From positions 62,001 to 126,000 of the forward strand of contig NZ_JARXWB010000013.1 of assembly GCF_029892425.1 (NCBI RefSeq): a DNA stretch of 64,000 bases, in the 5' to 3' direction. The notes below the pieces were generated by a model that worked only from the letters and a program-made list of their open reading frames with translations, searched no databases and had not been told where the DNA came from. Positions within the stretch are counted from its first letter, which is position 1, and every line of letters begins with the position of its first letter. This DNA is from Bradyrhizobium sp. BR13661. Its GTDB lineage: Bacteria > Pseudomonadota > Alphaproteobacteria > Rhizobiales > Xanthobacteraceae. Shown in pieces: positions 26,380 to 34,884 of this stretch. A program made the translations under genes and the position numbers.

Positions 26380-26534
26380 CGCCGATGCTGCTGCTGTCGC
26401 GCCACTGCATCATCTACTGGGTCAACGTCTGGATCGCGCCGATTGAATGCGCGTTCGACTTGATCGAATCGGAGCTCGAGCGCCGAGGAATGGCTCTCGA
26501 ACTCGCCGACGACAAGGCGCTCCGGGCGGCCTGA
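26376..26534 (+). CDS. Small 52-residue hypothetical protein
   Basis: Starts MTPMLLLSRHCIIYWVNVWI and ends ELADDKALRAA. The first half is hydrophobic with aromatic residues, the second half charged and helical. Its ATG overlaps the stop of the small membrane protein upstream (ATGA), and the next gene starts 5 bases after its stop. The tight packing supports it as real. The function is unknown. Confidence 0.6.
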   Translation: MTPMLLLSRHCIIYWVNVWIAPIECAFDLIESELERRGMALELADDKALRAA

Positions 26535-26539
26535 GCCTG

Positions 26540-26776
26540 ATGACCGATAGTTCCGACATGCTGAATTTCATAGAGGTCTTCAACGTGATGAATGTCGATC
26601 CGGACACCGGGCACGCGGTTTGGAGCGGACTTACGGGCTCCCGGTCGGCGCTTCAGCGCGACGGGTTCATGGTCGACCCGAAGGCGGGCGCCTTGTGCCC
26701 CAAAGAGTGGCTCGACGAGCGCGGCTATCTCGACGCCGAGCTCGCGCGCCAGCATCCCCGGCCGTGGGGCATCTGA
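26540..26776 (+). CDS. Small 78-residue hypothetical protein
   Basis: Starts MTDSSDMLNFIEVFNVMNVD and contains GLTGSRSALQRDGFMVDPKA. It looks soluble. The frame is open further upstream, but ATG 26540 fits the packing, five bases after the preceding stop. Third gene of the operon with the TetR-type operator. I do not recognise the family. Confidence 0.65.
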   Translation: MTDSSDMLNFIEVFNVMNVDPDTGHAVWSGLTGSRSALQRDGFMVDPKAGALCPKEWLDERGYLDAELARQHPRPWGI

Positions 26777-26816
26777 CAATGAGCGAGACTCGTTGGTCGA
26801 TCGAGAGCCGGCCGTC

Positions 26817-27416
26817 GTGAGCAGGCGATCCGTTCCAAGGATGCGCGCAAGCGGATCGATCGATCCCATCCTTCCGCTGCGCGGCTATCTGCTGTCAGTC
26901 GGCGGCGCGTTGCTCCTCCTCCTCCTGGCAGCCGATTGGGTGTTGCCGGCGCCGCTGCCCAACCGATTTGCGCAGTCAGAACCCGCGATGCCGCCAATCC
27001 GCATCCACTCTGCCGTGAAGCAGCCGGAACGGATCGTCATCGATACCAATCAGCTCCTGCCCAAGCCTTCGGACAAGGAGATCAGCACGGTTGCGTCGCA
27101 GCCCGGCAGCCTGGATGAGACCAATGCCGCGCAAAGCACCAACTCGCCGATGCCGGTCGATGACGGCGAGAGTCGTCCATTGACATCAATGACCGCGCAG
27201 GTGCGTGACAGCCTGGCGCAGTCGCCACCCGGTCAAGGTCCGGGATTGAGCCATGGCGACGCCGGCTCGCGGCCGAGGCACGAGCCTTCTCGCGCAAGAC
27301 GCGGGAAGAGACCGCAATTCGCGCGGCATTCGACGCCTGATCGCAGGCTCGGCTGGTGCGGCGCAGCCTGTCGCAATGATCGCAGCGACACCTTCACGCT
27401 CTTTCGCCTGAACTAG
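26817..27416 (+). CDS. Membrane-anchored periplasmic hypothetical protein
   Basis: About 199 residues. A single membrane anchor (LLSVGGALLLLLLAADWVLP) follows ~25 cytoplasmic residues. The rest is a proline- and serine-rich, low-complexity periplasmic region (SQPGSLDETNAAQSTNSPM) ending in a basic Cys-containing tail. Two starts are possible, GTG 26817 or ATG 26841, the latter with AAGG in front. Last gene of the small-gene operon. No domain is recognised. The tail from about residue 150 looks less constrained. Confidence 0.6.
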   Translation: MSRRSVPRMRASGSIDPILPLRGYLLSVGGALLLLLLAADWVLPAPLPNRFAQSEPAMPPIRIHSAVKQPERIVIDTNQLLPKPSDKEISTVASQPGSLDETNAAQSTNSPMPVDDGESRPLTSMTAQVRDSLAQSPPGQGPGLSHGDAGSRPRHEPSRARRGKRPQFARHSTPDRRLGWCGAACRNDRSDTFTLFRLN

Positions 27417-27639
27417 AGACCTCACGCTTGGTCTTGGCAAGGTGGTCCACGACTATCTGCAACAGCCGGCCGGGCGTACGCGCATGGCCGCTGAGCAAGC
27501 TTTGGTCTTCTGAGGCATTCCGTCTCCTCGGCGCGAGCCGATCGCGAGATACAGAACGGCCGCGGATGAACCACCGAACGGTCAGTATTCCCTTCTCATC
27601 TCGCGGCTTGAGGGGATGCGACGCAGGAAGAGATGACCG

Positions 27640-27653
27640 TTGACTCAGGTCAA
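27640..27653 (+). promoter_or_regulatory. FixK/FNR-type box TTGACTCAGGTCAA
   Basis: A perfect TTGA-N6-TCAA palindrome about 64 bases before the start of the coiled-coil gene at 27711. CRP/FNR-family activators such as FixK2 bind such sites near -41 and activate genes under low oxygen. Assignment to FixK or FNR is by motif only. Confidence 0.65.
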
Positions 27654-27710
27654 CACGAGCAAGGCCGAGTTCGACAATTATTGCAGCGCGACTAGTCAAT
27701 GGAGATGGTC

Positions 27711-28319
27711 ATGTCAGAGCAGAGCAGCGTGCATTTTTACCTGAATTGGGCCAAGGAGCGCATCGACGAGATGGATGCCGCGCTCGCCTCGTTCGAGGTC
27801 AAGGCTGGCGAAGCCAAGGCCGGGTCCGAGGTCAAGGCCAGTCAAATCATCGACGATCTGAAGAAGCGACGCGACGAATTCCAGGCACAGCTCAAGACCC
27901 AACGGGAAGCCGGCGAAAGCGCCTGGGCTCGCGGCAGAATGGAGCTTGAGAAGCAATGGAGCGGTTTCGAGGCGCAGATGAAGACCTACTTCGAAAGCGC
28001 CGGCAAGCAGCTCGAACAGCAGCAGGCCACCTTCAAGGAGATTGCCTCCGCGCAAGCCAACGCCTGGCGTGACGCGGCGGACAAGTTCCGCGATGCGGCC
28101 GGCAAGGTCGCAGCAACTCACACCGGCGACTTCGATGCCGCGCTCAAGCAGTTGAAATCCGATGCTTCCGAGGCGGAGGCGCGTCTACAAAAACTGAAGC
28201 AGGCGGGCAGCGAGTCATGGTCAGTGCTGAGCGCTGCGCTGGCGGAATCCAGGAAGGCATTCGATCAAGCGAACCAGGCGGCTTGGAATGCGTTGAAAGG
28301 CCCGGGTGCGAAGATCTGA
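27711..28319 (+). CDS. Coiled-coil protein, phasin- or apolipoprotein-like
   Basis: About 202 residues with almost no Pro or Cys outside the ends, rich in Ala, Lys, Glu and Gln. It reads as one long amphipathic coiled coil (ASFEVKAGEAKAGSEVKASQ, LEKQWSGFEAQMKTYFESAG, LKQLKSDASEAEARLQKLKQ). Such sequences occur in phasins and other surface-coating proteins, but no defining motif is seen. ATG 27711 has GGAG 8 bases upstream, in preference to 27699. A perfect FixK/FNR-type box precedes it, suggesting low-oxygen induction, which would fit a granule-coating role. Confidence 0.75.
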   Translation: MSEQSSVHFYLNWAKERIDEMDAALASFEVKAGEAKAGSEVKASQIIDDLKKRRDEFQAQLKTQREAGESAWARGRMELEKQWSGFEAQMKTYFESAGKQLEQQQATFKEIASAQANAWRDAADKFRDAAGKVAATHTGDFDAALKQLKSDASEAEARLQKLKQAGSESWSVLSAALAESRKAFDQANQAAWNALKGPGAKI

Positions 28320-28598
28320 ACTGCGTTTCTTATAGGACAGCCTGGCTGGAAGTTGCTCTGTGAGAAAAGATCGCGGCTCCTGCGCGTGGACCAGTCAGCG
28401 TTCCAGGCGCATGAGATCTCGTTGTCGTGCATGATCTTTGCGAAGACCGCCGCAAACTTCTGCGTCCTTCCTCGCGCGTCGATCATTAACTGAGGCGCGA
28501 AGCGCTTTGCCCTCGGGATGTCATTTGTGTTTCTGCTTAACTGTCTGTTACACTCGCGATTGGAGTAAAGCGTTGTCCGCCAAAATGCTTTCCTACAA
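28320..28598. other. Intergenic region, nothing recognised
   Basis: About 280 bases between the coiled-coil gene and the convergent Gfo/Idh/MocA gene. No plausible gene, box or strong hairpin is seen. Confidence 0.5.
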
Positions 28599-29633
28599 TC
28601 AAACCGATACGATATCCCCGGTTTCCGCTGCGCGTTTGACCGCGTCGATCACTCTGAGGGTCTTCAGTCCCTCGCGCCCGCTCACCACAGGTTCGGTCGT
28701 GCCGCGGATCACCCCACAGAAGTTTGCGATCTGCAGGCCAAGCGGGTCTGCCTTCTCGTAGTTCAGCCGCTCGCGCTCAATCGGCGCCCACCAGCTGGCC
28801 TTGCTCGGGTGATGCCATAGATCCAGCTGCGGAATTGCGAGCGATGCTCTGGTGCCGCCGATCTGGTAACAGGCCTCCTGCGTGTGACTATAGGCAGGGT
28901 TCTCACCGGCCGTGAATTCCCAGCTCCAAGGCGACTGGATGGTGTCGGAGACATTGACCGTGCCCAGCGCGCCCGAGGCGAAGTGCAGGAGGATCGCCGC
29001 GGTCTCTTCAACCGCGTTGCCCCGCAGCCGGTTGGATTGGGCAGCCTGGACCGCGACGATATCCCCGCACAGGCATCGCAGCAGGTCGACATCGTGGATG
29101 AGATTCAGGAAAACGGGCCCCGCCCCTTTCTCGCGGCGCCAGGCCGCATCGAAATAATCGTCCGGCTTGATCAGCCAGAACATGCCATGCACCGACACGA
29201 TCGGGCCGAGCCGGCCGCTGTCGATCTCTGCCTTGGCGCGCTGGATCATCGGATTGTGACGACGATGATGGCCGGTGAGCAGCGGCACGCCCGCGCGCTC
29301 GGAGGCCTCGACCAGGCCCTGGGCAGCAGCGACGTCATCCGCTAACGGCTTCTCGATCAGCGCCGGGATGCGAGCCGCGATACAATCCATTCCGTTGGCG
29401 ACGTGCATCTGGTTGGGAGTGGCGACAACCACGCCTTCCGGCCGATTTCCGGAAAGCATGTCCTGAAAGGACGGATACCAATCCACCTTCAGCGAAACCG
29501 CCAACTCTCGTGCCGCCGGCGCCGGATCGACGATCGACGACAGCATCGCCTCCGGCCGCGCGAGAATGTGCTCGATATGTCGCTTGCCGATGAGACCCGC
29601 TCCCATCACCGAGAGGCGGACGGGTGCGCTCAT
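28599..29633 (-). CDS. Gfo/Idh/MocA-family oxidoreductase
   Basis: About 344 residues. The N-terminal Rossmann fold is VMGAGLIGKRHIEHIL, with the typical EKP motif in ALIEKPLADD, and the C-terminal domain contains the active-site pattern FLNLIHDVDLLRCL. The family acts on sugars, inositols and related cyclic polyols with NAD(P). It is the last gene of the twelve-gene operon, six bases after aroQ, which points to a cyclic polyol-like intermediate. The precise substrate is unknown. Confidence 0.93.
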   Translation of the reverse strand: MSAPVRLSVMGAGLIGKRHIEHILARPEAMLSSIVDPAPAARELAVSLKVDWYPSFQDMLSGNRPEGVVVATPNQMHVANGMDCIAARIPALIEKPLADDVAAAQGLVEASERAGVPLLTGHHRRHNPMIQRAKAEIDSGRLGPIVSVHGMFWLIKPDDYFDAAWRREKGAGPVFLNLIHDVDLLRCLCGDIVAVQAAQSNRLRGNAVEETAAILLHFASGALGTVNVSDTIQSPWSWEFTAGENPAYSHTQEACYQIGGTRASLAIPQLDLWHHPSKASWWAPIERERLNYEKADPLGLQIANFCGVIRGTTEPVVSGREGLKTLRVIDAVKRAAETGDIVSV

Positions 29634-29639
29634 GCGATG

Positions 29640-30089
29640 CTATCCCTTCTTCTCGTCAAGCAGCCTGGCCACACGACGCAAGCCGAGCAGATACCCCTGG
29701 GTGCCGAAGCCCGCGATGACCCCATCAGCCCGTTTGGACACAAACGAATGGTGACGGAATTCCTCGCGCTTATGTACGTTGGAAATATGCACCTCGATCA
29801 CAGTCCCTTCGAACGTATTCAAGGCATCCAGGATGGCGACCGACGTGTGGGTGAAAGCGGCGGGATTCATCACGATCCCGGCAGCCGTCTCGCGCGCCTC
29901 GTGGACCCAGTCGATCAGCTCGTATTCCCGGTTGGATTGATGGAAGCGAATCTCCAGGCCAAGCTCCCGGGCCAGCGCCAGGCAATCCCGCTCCACATCC
30001 GCAAGCGTCTCGTGACCGTAGATGTGGGGCTGGCGTTTGCCGAGCAAATTGAGATTTGGGCCGTTGAGGACGTAAACAAGACGACTCAT
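29640..30089 (-). CDS. aroQ: Type II 3-dehydroquinate dehydratase
   Basis: About 149 residues, the normal length of the dodecameric type II enzyme. It shows LNGPNLNLLGKRQPHIYG with the catalytic Arg and Tyr, MNPAAFTHTSVAILDAL, the catalytic His in EVHISNVHKREEFRHHS, and an intact C-terminus. It interconverts 3-dehydroquinate and 3-dehydroshikimate. Its place in a catabolic-looking operon with two shikimate dehydrogenases and an importer suggests use in hydroaromatic degradation (QsuC/QuiB-like) rather than in amino-acid biosynthesis. Confidence 0.95.
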   Translation of the reverse strand: MSRLVYVLNGPNLNLLGKRQPHIYGHETLADVERDCLALARELGLEIRFHQSNREYELIDWVHEARETAAGIVMNPAAFTHTSVAILDALNTFEGTVIEVHISNVHKREEFRHHSFVSKRADGVIAGFGTQGYLLGLRRVARLLDEKKG

Positions 30090-30102
30090 GAGAGAACTCC
30101 GT

Positions 30103-30849
30103 TCAGTGATGGGCAAGGATCTCGCCGAGGAACTGCCTGGTGCGGGCGTGTTGGGGATTGCGGAAGAACGCCTCGGGCTCGCCTTCTTCGATGATCTGCC
30201 CTTCGGCCATGAAGATGACCCGATCGGCGACCTGGCGGGCAAAGCCCATCTCGTGGGTGACGCAAATCATGGTCATGCCATCGTTGGCGAGGCCGATCAT
30301 CGTGTCGAGCACCTCCTTGACCATTTCGGGGTCGAGAGCCGAGGTCGGTTCGTCAAACAGCATCACCTTGGGCTGCATGCAGAGCGCGCGCGCGATCGCG
30401 ACGCGCTGTTGCTGACCGCCCGAAAGCTGCGCCGGATACTTCTCGGCCTGGTCACCGATGCGCACGCGTTCGAGGTATTTTCGTGCGGTCGCTTCTGCCT
30501 CGCTCTTGCCGATGCGGCGCGCGCGGATGGGTGCGAGCATGCAGTTCTGCAAGACTGTCATATGCGGAAAGAGATTGAAGCTCTGAAAGACCATGCCGAC
30601 GTCCTGACGCACGACATCGATAGCCTTGATGCTGTCGTCAAGCCGATGACCGTTCACCACGATGCTGCCCTGCTGGATCGGCTCGAGGCGGTTGATACAA
30701 CGGATCAGCGTCGATTTGCCCGACCCGGACGGACCGCAGAGCACGATCTTCTCGCCCTTGCGCACGGTGAGATCGACGTCGCGGAGAGCTTGGTACCCAC
30801 CGTACCACTTCTGCACGCCCTTCATTTCGATCAGGATGTTGTCCTGCAT
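30103..30849 (-). CDS. Polar amino acid-type ABC transporter ATPase
   Basis: About 248 residues. Walker A is CGPSGSGKST, the signature is QLSGGQQQRVAIARAL, Walker B is VMLFDEPTSALDP, and the switch His is in CVTHEMGFAR. It energises import by the two permeases encoded upstream. It closely follows the GlnQ/HisP pattern. In this operon the cargo is more likely a hydroaromatic or other carboxylic acid than an amino acid, but that is inference. Confidence 0.96.
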   Translation of the reverse strand: MQDNILIEMKGVQKWYGGYQALRDVDLTVRKGEKIVLCGPSGSGKSTLIRCINRLEPIQQGSIVVNGHRLDDSIKAIDVVRQDVGMVFQSFNLFPHMTVLQNCMLAPIRARRIGKSEAEATARKYLERVRIGDQAEKYPAQLSGGQQQRVAIARALCMQPKVMLFDEPTSALDPEMVKEVLDTMIGLANDGMTMICVTHEMGFARQVADRVIFMAEGQIIEEGEPEAFFRNPQHARTRQFLGEILAHH

Positions 30850-30910
30850 GGATTCGGCTCCGCTATCGGACGGCGGCCAACGCGGATCGCGCGTCGGCCG
30901 CTCGCAATGG

Positions 30911-31738
30911 CTACTGAACTGTGAAGGGAACGCCGGGGACCGTCTCCGGGAAGATCGGCACGGGGGCCTTCATCCACTTGGCGTAGAAGCTCGCCAACTT
31001 GCCGTTCGACTTGATTTGGTCGATGAACTTGTTGGCCGTCTCGTTCCACTCCTTGTCTCCGAGGCGCGTACACGCTCCATTGTACAGAGCCATGAAGTGA
31101 AGCTTGGGTTCGAACCCAAGTTCGGGCTTTGCGGCGTTCAGACGCTGCGGGTAGAAGCTGTTTGCGCCGACGGCCTGTACCTGGCCGGAGATCAGCGCCT
31201 GAATCGTGGCCGCATCATCGTCAAACCTGCGGATTTCGGTGCCTGCTGGCGCGTTATTGGTGACCTGGGTGTCCTGCGTGGAGGACCTCGGAACGCCGAT
31301 AACGAACTTGCTCATGTCGGCATTGCTGTTGATCGGGGTGGCCTGGGCCGCGACCAGCGTAATCTCGTTGGCAACATACGGCTTGGAATACTGCACCGCC
31401 TTGGCGCGCTCGGGCAGCATGGCCATTGTAGCGAACAGAATGTCGACGCGGCCCGTGGTCAGCGCCGGAATGCGATTGGCCACCGCCAGCGGAACGAACT
31501 CGGCCTTCACGCCGAGATACTCGGCGAAGGCGCGCCCCATATCGGCATCGATGCCATCCTGCTTTCCCGAGCTATCGACATAGCCCCACGGGGGATTGTC
31601 GCCCTGAATGCCGATGACGACGACACCCTTCTTCTTCACGTCGTCCAACGTGCCGGCCTGCGATTTGCCTGCGACGGCGACGGCCGCCAATGCCATTAGC
31701 GCGACCCCGAACTGGCGACGATTGAGTGAAAACAACAT
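30911..31738 (-). CDS. ABC transporter substrate-binding protein
   Basis: About 275 residues, the family-3 solute-binding fold. The N-terminus (SLNRRQFGVALMALAAVAVA) is a signal peptide with twin Arg, possibly Tat-type, cleaved near SQA-GT. The mature part has VVIGIQGDNPPWGYVDSSGK and GIDADMGRAFAEYLGVKAEF, both typical. It captures the substrate in the periplasm for the permeases at 31790 and 32457. The usual Arg of amino-acid binders cannot be confirmed by eye. Confidence 0.94.
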   Translation of the reverse strand: MLFSLNRRQFGVALMALAAVAVAGKSQAGTLDDVKKKGVVVIGIQGDNPPWGYVDSSGKQDGIDADMGRAFAEYLGVKAEFVPLAVANRIPALTTGRVDILFATMAMLPERAKAVQYSKPYVANEITLVAAQATPINSNADMSKFVIGVPRSSTQDTQVTNNAPAGTEIRRFDDDAATIQALISGQVQAVGANSFYPQRLNAAKPELGFEPKLHFMALYNGACTRLGDKEWNETANKFIDQIKSNGKLASFYAKWMKAPVPIFPETVPGVPFTVQ

Positions 31739-31789
31739 GAGTATCTCCTCCTGATGATGGCTGTTTATGATTGAGCAGGTGCGCCGTTC

Positions 31790-32446
31790 CTACCTTTGAC
31801 TGGCCAGGGCGAGCCTGGCCTCCATCCGGCTGCCCCACCACGACAGTGGCCAGCAGAGGATGAAATACATCGCGCCGACCACGCCGAAGACGAGCAACGG
31901 CTGGAAGGTCTGGTTCGATACGATCTGACCGGCGCGGGCAAGTTCGATGAAACCGACGATGGCGGCGAGCGACGTGCCCTTGATGAGCTGCACGAGATAG
32001 CCGATCGTCGCCGGCAGCGAGATGCGGATCGCCTGCGGCAGCACGATGTCGCGCATGCGGGACGAGTAGTGCAGTCCAAGCGCCATCGCCGCCTCGGTCT
32101 GCCCGCGCGGCACCGCCTGGATCGCTCCGCGCCAGATCTCGCCAAGGAAGGCCGAGGCGTTCACGGTGAAACCGATCGCCACCGCGACGAACGCGTCGAG
32201 CTTCAGCCCGGTCAGCGCCAATCCGTAATACACGACGAAGAGCTGCAGCAGCAGCGGCGTGCCCTGGAATACCCCGATGTAGATGCGGGTGATCCATTCC
32301 ACGCCCTTGTGACCGCAGGTGCGCAGCAATGCGACGGCGAGCCCTGCCGTGCAGCCGCCTGCGAATGCGACCAGCGTCAGCAGCACCGTCCATTGCAGCC
32401 CACGCAGCAGGAAGCCGAACTCGGGAAGACCAAAATGCGGTGTCAT
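31790..32446 (-). CDS. ABC transporter permease (HisM/GlnP type)
   Basis: About 218 residues with about five membrane segments. The EAA loop for contact with the ATPase reads EAAMALGLHYSSRMRDIVLP, typical of amino-acid-type permeases. ATG 32446 (MTPHFGLPEFGFLL) is used; the frame continues upstream into the other permease gene. It probably pairs with the permease at 32457 in a heterodimer. Confidence 0.93.
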   Translation of the reverse strand: MTPHFGLPEFGFLLRGLQWTVLLTLVAFAGGCTAGLAVALLRTCGHKGVEWITRIYIGVFQGTPLLLQLFVVYYGLALTGLKLDAFVAVAIGFTVNASAFLGEIWRGAIQAVPRGQTEAAMALGLHYSSRMRDIVLPQAIRISLPATIGYLVQLIKGTSLAAIVGFIELARAGQIVSNQTFQPLLVFGVVGAMYFILCWPLSWWGSRMEARLALASQR

Positions 32447-32456
32447 GATCGCCCCC

Positions 32457-33125
32457 TCAGCGTGTCGGATAAGAGAAGAAGCGGTGAGAGATGACCGCAA
32501 AGCCGAGCATCAGCAGCCAGGAGATCGCGAGATAGAGGAAGGTGACGGAAAAATAGACCTCGAAACTGCGGAACGTATCGCTTTCGATACGCTGCGCAAC
32601 CGACGTCAATTCGTAAGCCGATACCGCCGAACAGATCGACGAGGTCAGCGTCAGCATGATGAACTGACCGGTGAGCGAGGGGTAAATCGCGCGAAGCGCG
32701 GGCTTGAGCACAATGAACCGGAACACCTGCCCTTTGTGCAGTCCGAGCGCGTAGCCCGCCTCTATTTGTCCCTTGTGTATAGACTGGACGCCGCCGCGGA
32801 TGATCTCGATGGCATAGGCGCCCCCATTGACACCGAGGGCGATAACGGCGGTCGCGGTTGGATTGAGCTTCAACCCGATGAGCGGCAGGGCGAAGAACAG
32901 AAAGAAAATCTGCACCAGGAAAGGCGTGTTGCGCACGATTTCGACGAATCCGATCACGATGGCGCGCAACCAGGCTGCCCTCGCATCGCGTGCCGCGACG
33001 CCGGCGACACCGATCACCATCGCGAGCGTCATGCCGGCAAGCGCCAGGCCCAACGTGCCCACGCACCCCCACAGCAGGGCTGGCATCGCGTGCCAAACCA
33101 CCGAGAAATCGAGCGTGTAGCCCAT
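32457..33125 (-). CDS. ABC transporter permease (HisQ/GlnP type)
   Basis: About 222 residues with about five membrane segments. The motif VEIVRNTPFLVQIFFLFFAL and the EAA loop EAGYALGLHKGQVFRFIVLK are both characteristic of polar amino-acid permeases. Start ATG 33125. It lies 10 bases upstream of the second permease gene and forms with it the membrane part of the importer. Confidence 0.94.
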   Translation of the reverse strand: MGYTLDFSVVWHAMPALLWGCVGTLGLALAGMTLAMVIGVAGVAARDARAAWLRAIVIGFVEIVRNTPFLVQIFFLFFALPLIGLKLNPTATAVIALGVNGGAYAIEIIRGGVQSIHKGQIEAGYALGLHKGQVFRFIVLKPALRAIYPSLTGQFIMLTLTSSICSAVSAYELTSVAQRIESDTFRSFEVYFSVTFLYLAISWLLMLGFAVISHRFFSYPTR

Positions 33126-33176
33126 CTTGCGTTTCCTCTCGGGCGTTGTGCGTGCCGCTCGCCCATCGGCCTGACG

Positions 33177-34040
33177 TCACCCTCCCAGGGAGGCAAAAGT
33201 GGCGAAGAAAACGTCTGGATCAGGTGAGATGTCCGTGAACAGGCGAAATGCTTCGGTCCCCTGGAAGATCGCCATGCCTCCGCCATCGACGGTACGGCAG
33301 CCCAGAGCACGCGCCGCCCTGAGCAGCGCGGTTTCCAGCGGGAAGTAGACGATCTCGGCGACCCACAGATCGGGACGCAGCAGAGCCGTCGGCAGCGGCG
33401 TGCCGGGATATTTGTCCATGCCGATCGGCGTCGCGTTGACGATTCCGTCAGCGGCAGCGACTTCCGCGGCGACATCCTGACCAGCCCTCATGCGCCCCTC
33501 CACAAATCGGGGAGACATGCTGTTTACCAAACTCTGCGCTTTGGCCAAGTCGACATCGATAATGCTCAGTTCCTGCACGCCGAGCTTCATGAGCGCGAAA
33601 GCGACCGCTGCGCCTGCGCCGCCCGCGCCGAATTGGACGACCCGACCGAGCGGCGCACCCTGCATATTGCGGCGAAAGTTCTCGGCGAAGCCGAACCAGT
33701 CGGTGTTGTGGCCGGTCATTCGGCCGTTCCTGATGACCACGGTGTTCACGGCGCCCAGCGCCTCCGCGTCGGGCGAAAGCGCGTCCAGCAGCGGAAGAAT
33801 CGCCTGCTTGCAGGGATGGGTCACGTTCAGCCCGTCAAAGCCCATCCGCTTTGCCGCCGTCAGCAATTCCGGCAGCGCTTCGGCACCAAGTTTCAACTCA
33901 GTCAGGTCAATCTTCTTGTAGAGATAGCGGATGCCCGCAGCGTCGGCGGCAGCTTCATGCATAGGCGGAGTGCGGGACGCGGCGATGCCGCTCCCAATCA
34001 GACCGACGAGAAAGCTGGACTTCTGAAGCATGCTCGGCAT
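33177..34040 (-). CDS. NAD-type quinate/shikimate dehydrogenase (QsuD-like)
   Basis: About 287 residues. The substrate domain starts FLVGLIGSGIAASRTPPMHE and has NVTHPCKQAILPLLD with the catalytic Lys, followed by TGHNTDWFGF with the catalytic Asp. The cofactor domain has FGAGGAGAAVAFAL and then an Asp-rich IIDVDLAKAQ in place of the NRT motif, which favours NAD. This matches actinobacterial QsuD-type enzymes that oxidise quinate and shikimate, rather than biosynthetic AroE. A true AroE-type gene lies directly upstream. Confidence 0.9.
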   Translation of the reverse strand: MPSMLQKSSFLVGLIGSGIAASRTPPMHEAAADAAGIRYLYKKIDLTELKLGAEALPELLTAAKRMGFDGLNVTHPCKQAILPLLDALSPDAEALGAVNTVVIRNGRMTGHNTDWFGFAENFRRNMQGAPLGRVVQFGAGGAGAAVAFALMKLGVQELSIIDVDLAKAQSLVNSMSPRFVEGRMRAGQDVAAEVAAADGIVNATPIGMDKYPGTPLPTALLRPDLWVAEIVYFPLETALLRAARALGCRTVDGGGMAIFQGTEAFRLFTDISPDPDVFFATFASLGG

Positions 34041-34047
34041 CGCCCCG

Positions 34048-34875
34048 TCAGCTCAAAGGAACAGTCAGCTCGGCGATGACCTGAGCCGTGCTCGGTCGAA
34101 CGCCGCGCCACCAGGCAAAAGCTTCCGCCGCCTGCTCGACCAGCATGCCGACGCCGTCGGCCAGCTTGGCGACGCCTTCGGCGCGGGCCGCCTGCAGAAA
34201 GGGAGTTAGTCCCTTGCCATAGGCAAGTTCGTACGCCAACTTCGCACCGCGGAAGACATTGCCGGGAAGCGGCGGCATCTCACCTCGCAGGCTGGCCGAT
34301 GTCGCGTTGACCACGACGTCATAACCCTCGGCAAGATCGGCCAGCTCAGCATAGCCGCTGACGATCAGGGGACCACAACCGGCAAACTCTTCGGCCAATG
34401 CCACAGCCTTCGATAAGGTACGATTGACGAGGACCAGCTCGGATGGCTCCTGGCGCAGGAACGGCAGCAGCGCGCCACGCGCCGCGCCCCCGGCGCCGAG
34501 CATCAGGACGCGCTGGCCGGCCATTTTTACCCCGAGATTCACGGTGATGTCGCGCACTAGGCCGATCCCATCGAAATTCTCGCCAATGATCCGATCGCCA
34601 TCGAACTTCAGGCAGTTTACGGCGCCGGCGCGGTCGGCGCTCTCTGAAAGCTCGTTTGCGTAGGCGAAGGCATCAAGCTTGAATGGGGCGGTGATGTTCA
34701 GCCCCTTGGCGCCCTCGGTGCGGAATTGATCGACGCGTTCGCTGAAGCCACCGAGGGGTGCCTCGATCGCCTCATAGACGAGGTCCTGTCCTGTCATTCT
34801 GGCGAAAGTGCCATGGATGAGAGGTGATTTGCTAAAACCGATCGGATTGCCGATCACCGCATAACGATCGCTCAT
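34048..34875 (-). CDS. aroE: Shikimate dehydrogenase, AroE type (NADP)
   Basis: About 275 residues. The N-terminal substrate domain has AVIGNPIGFSKSPLIHGTFA, NITAPFKLDAF with the catalytic Lys, and GENFDGIGLVRD, where the catalytic Asp is present but the usual NTD is NFD. The cofactor domain has GAGGAARGALLPFL and VNRTLSKAVALA, the NADP-type NRT motif. It reduces 3-dehydroshikimate to shikimate or runs in reverse. Two related enzymes with different cofactor preference in one operon suggest related substrates or directional control. Confidence 0.93.
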   Translation of the reverse strand: MSDRYAVIGNPIGFSKSPLIHGTFARMTGQDLVYEAIEAPLGGFSERVDQFRTEGAKGLNITAPFKLDAFAYANELSESADRAGAVNCLKFDGDRIIGENFDGIGLVRDITVNLGVKMAGQRVLMLGAGGAARGALLPFLRQEPSELVLVNRTLSKAVALAEEFAGCGPLIVSGYAELADLAEGYDVVVNATSASLRGEMPPLPGNVFRGAKLAYELAYGKGLTPFLQAARAEGVAKLADGVGMLVEQAAEAFAWWRGVRPSTAQVIAELTVPLS

Positions 34876-34884
34876 GGCTCACTC

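Noticed and set aside
27394..27699. 101-residue minus-strand frame between 27.4 and 27.7 kb
   Set aside because: It covers the FixK box and promoter region of the coiled-coil gene and resembles no protein; not enough support.
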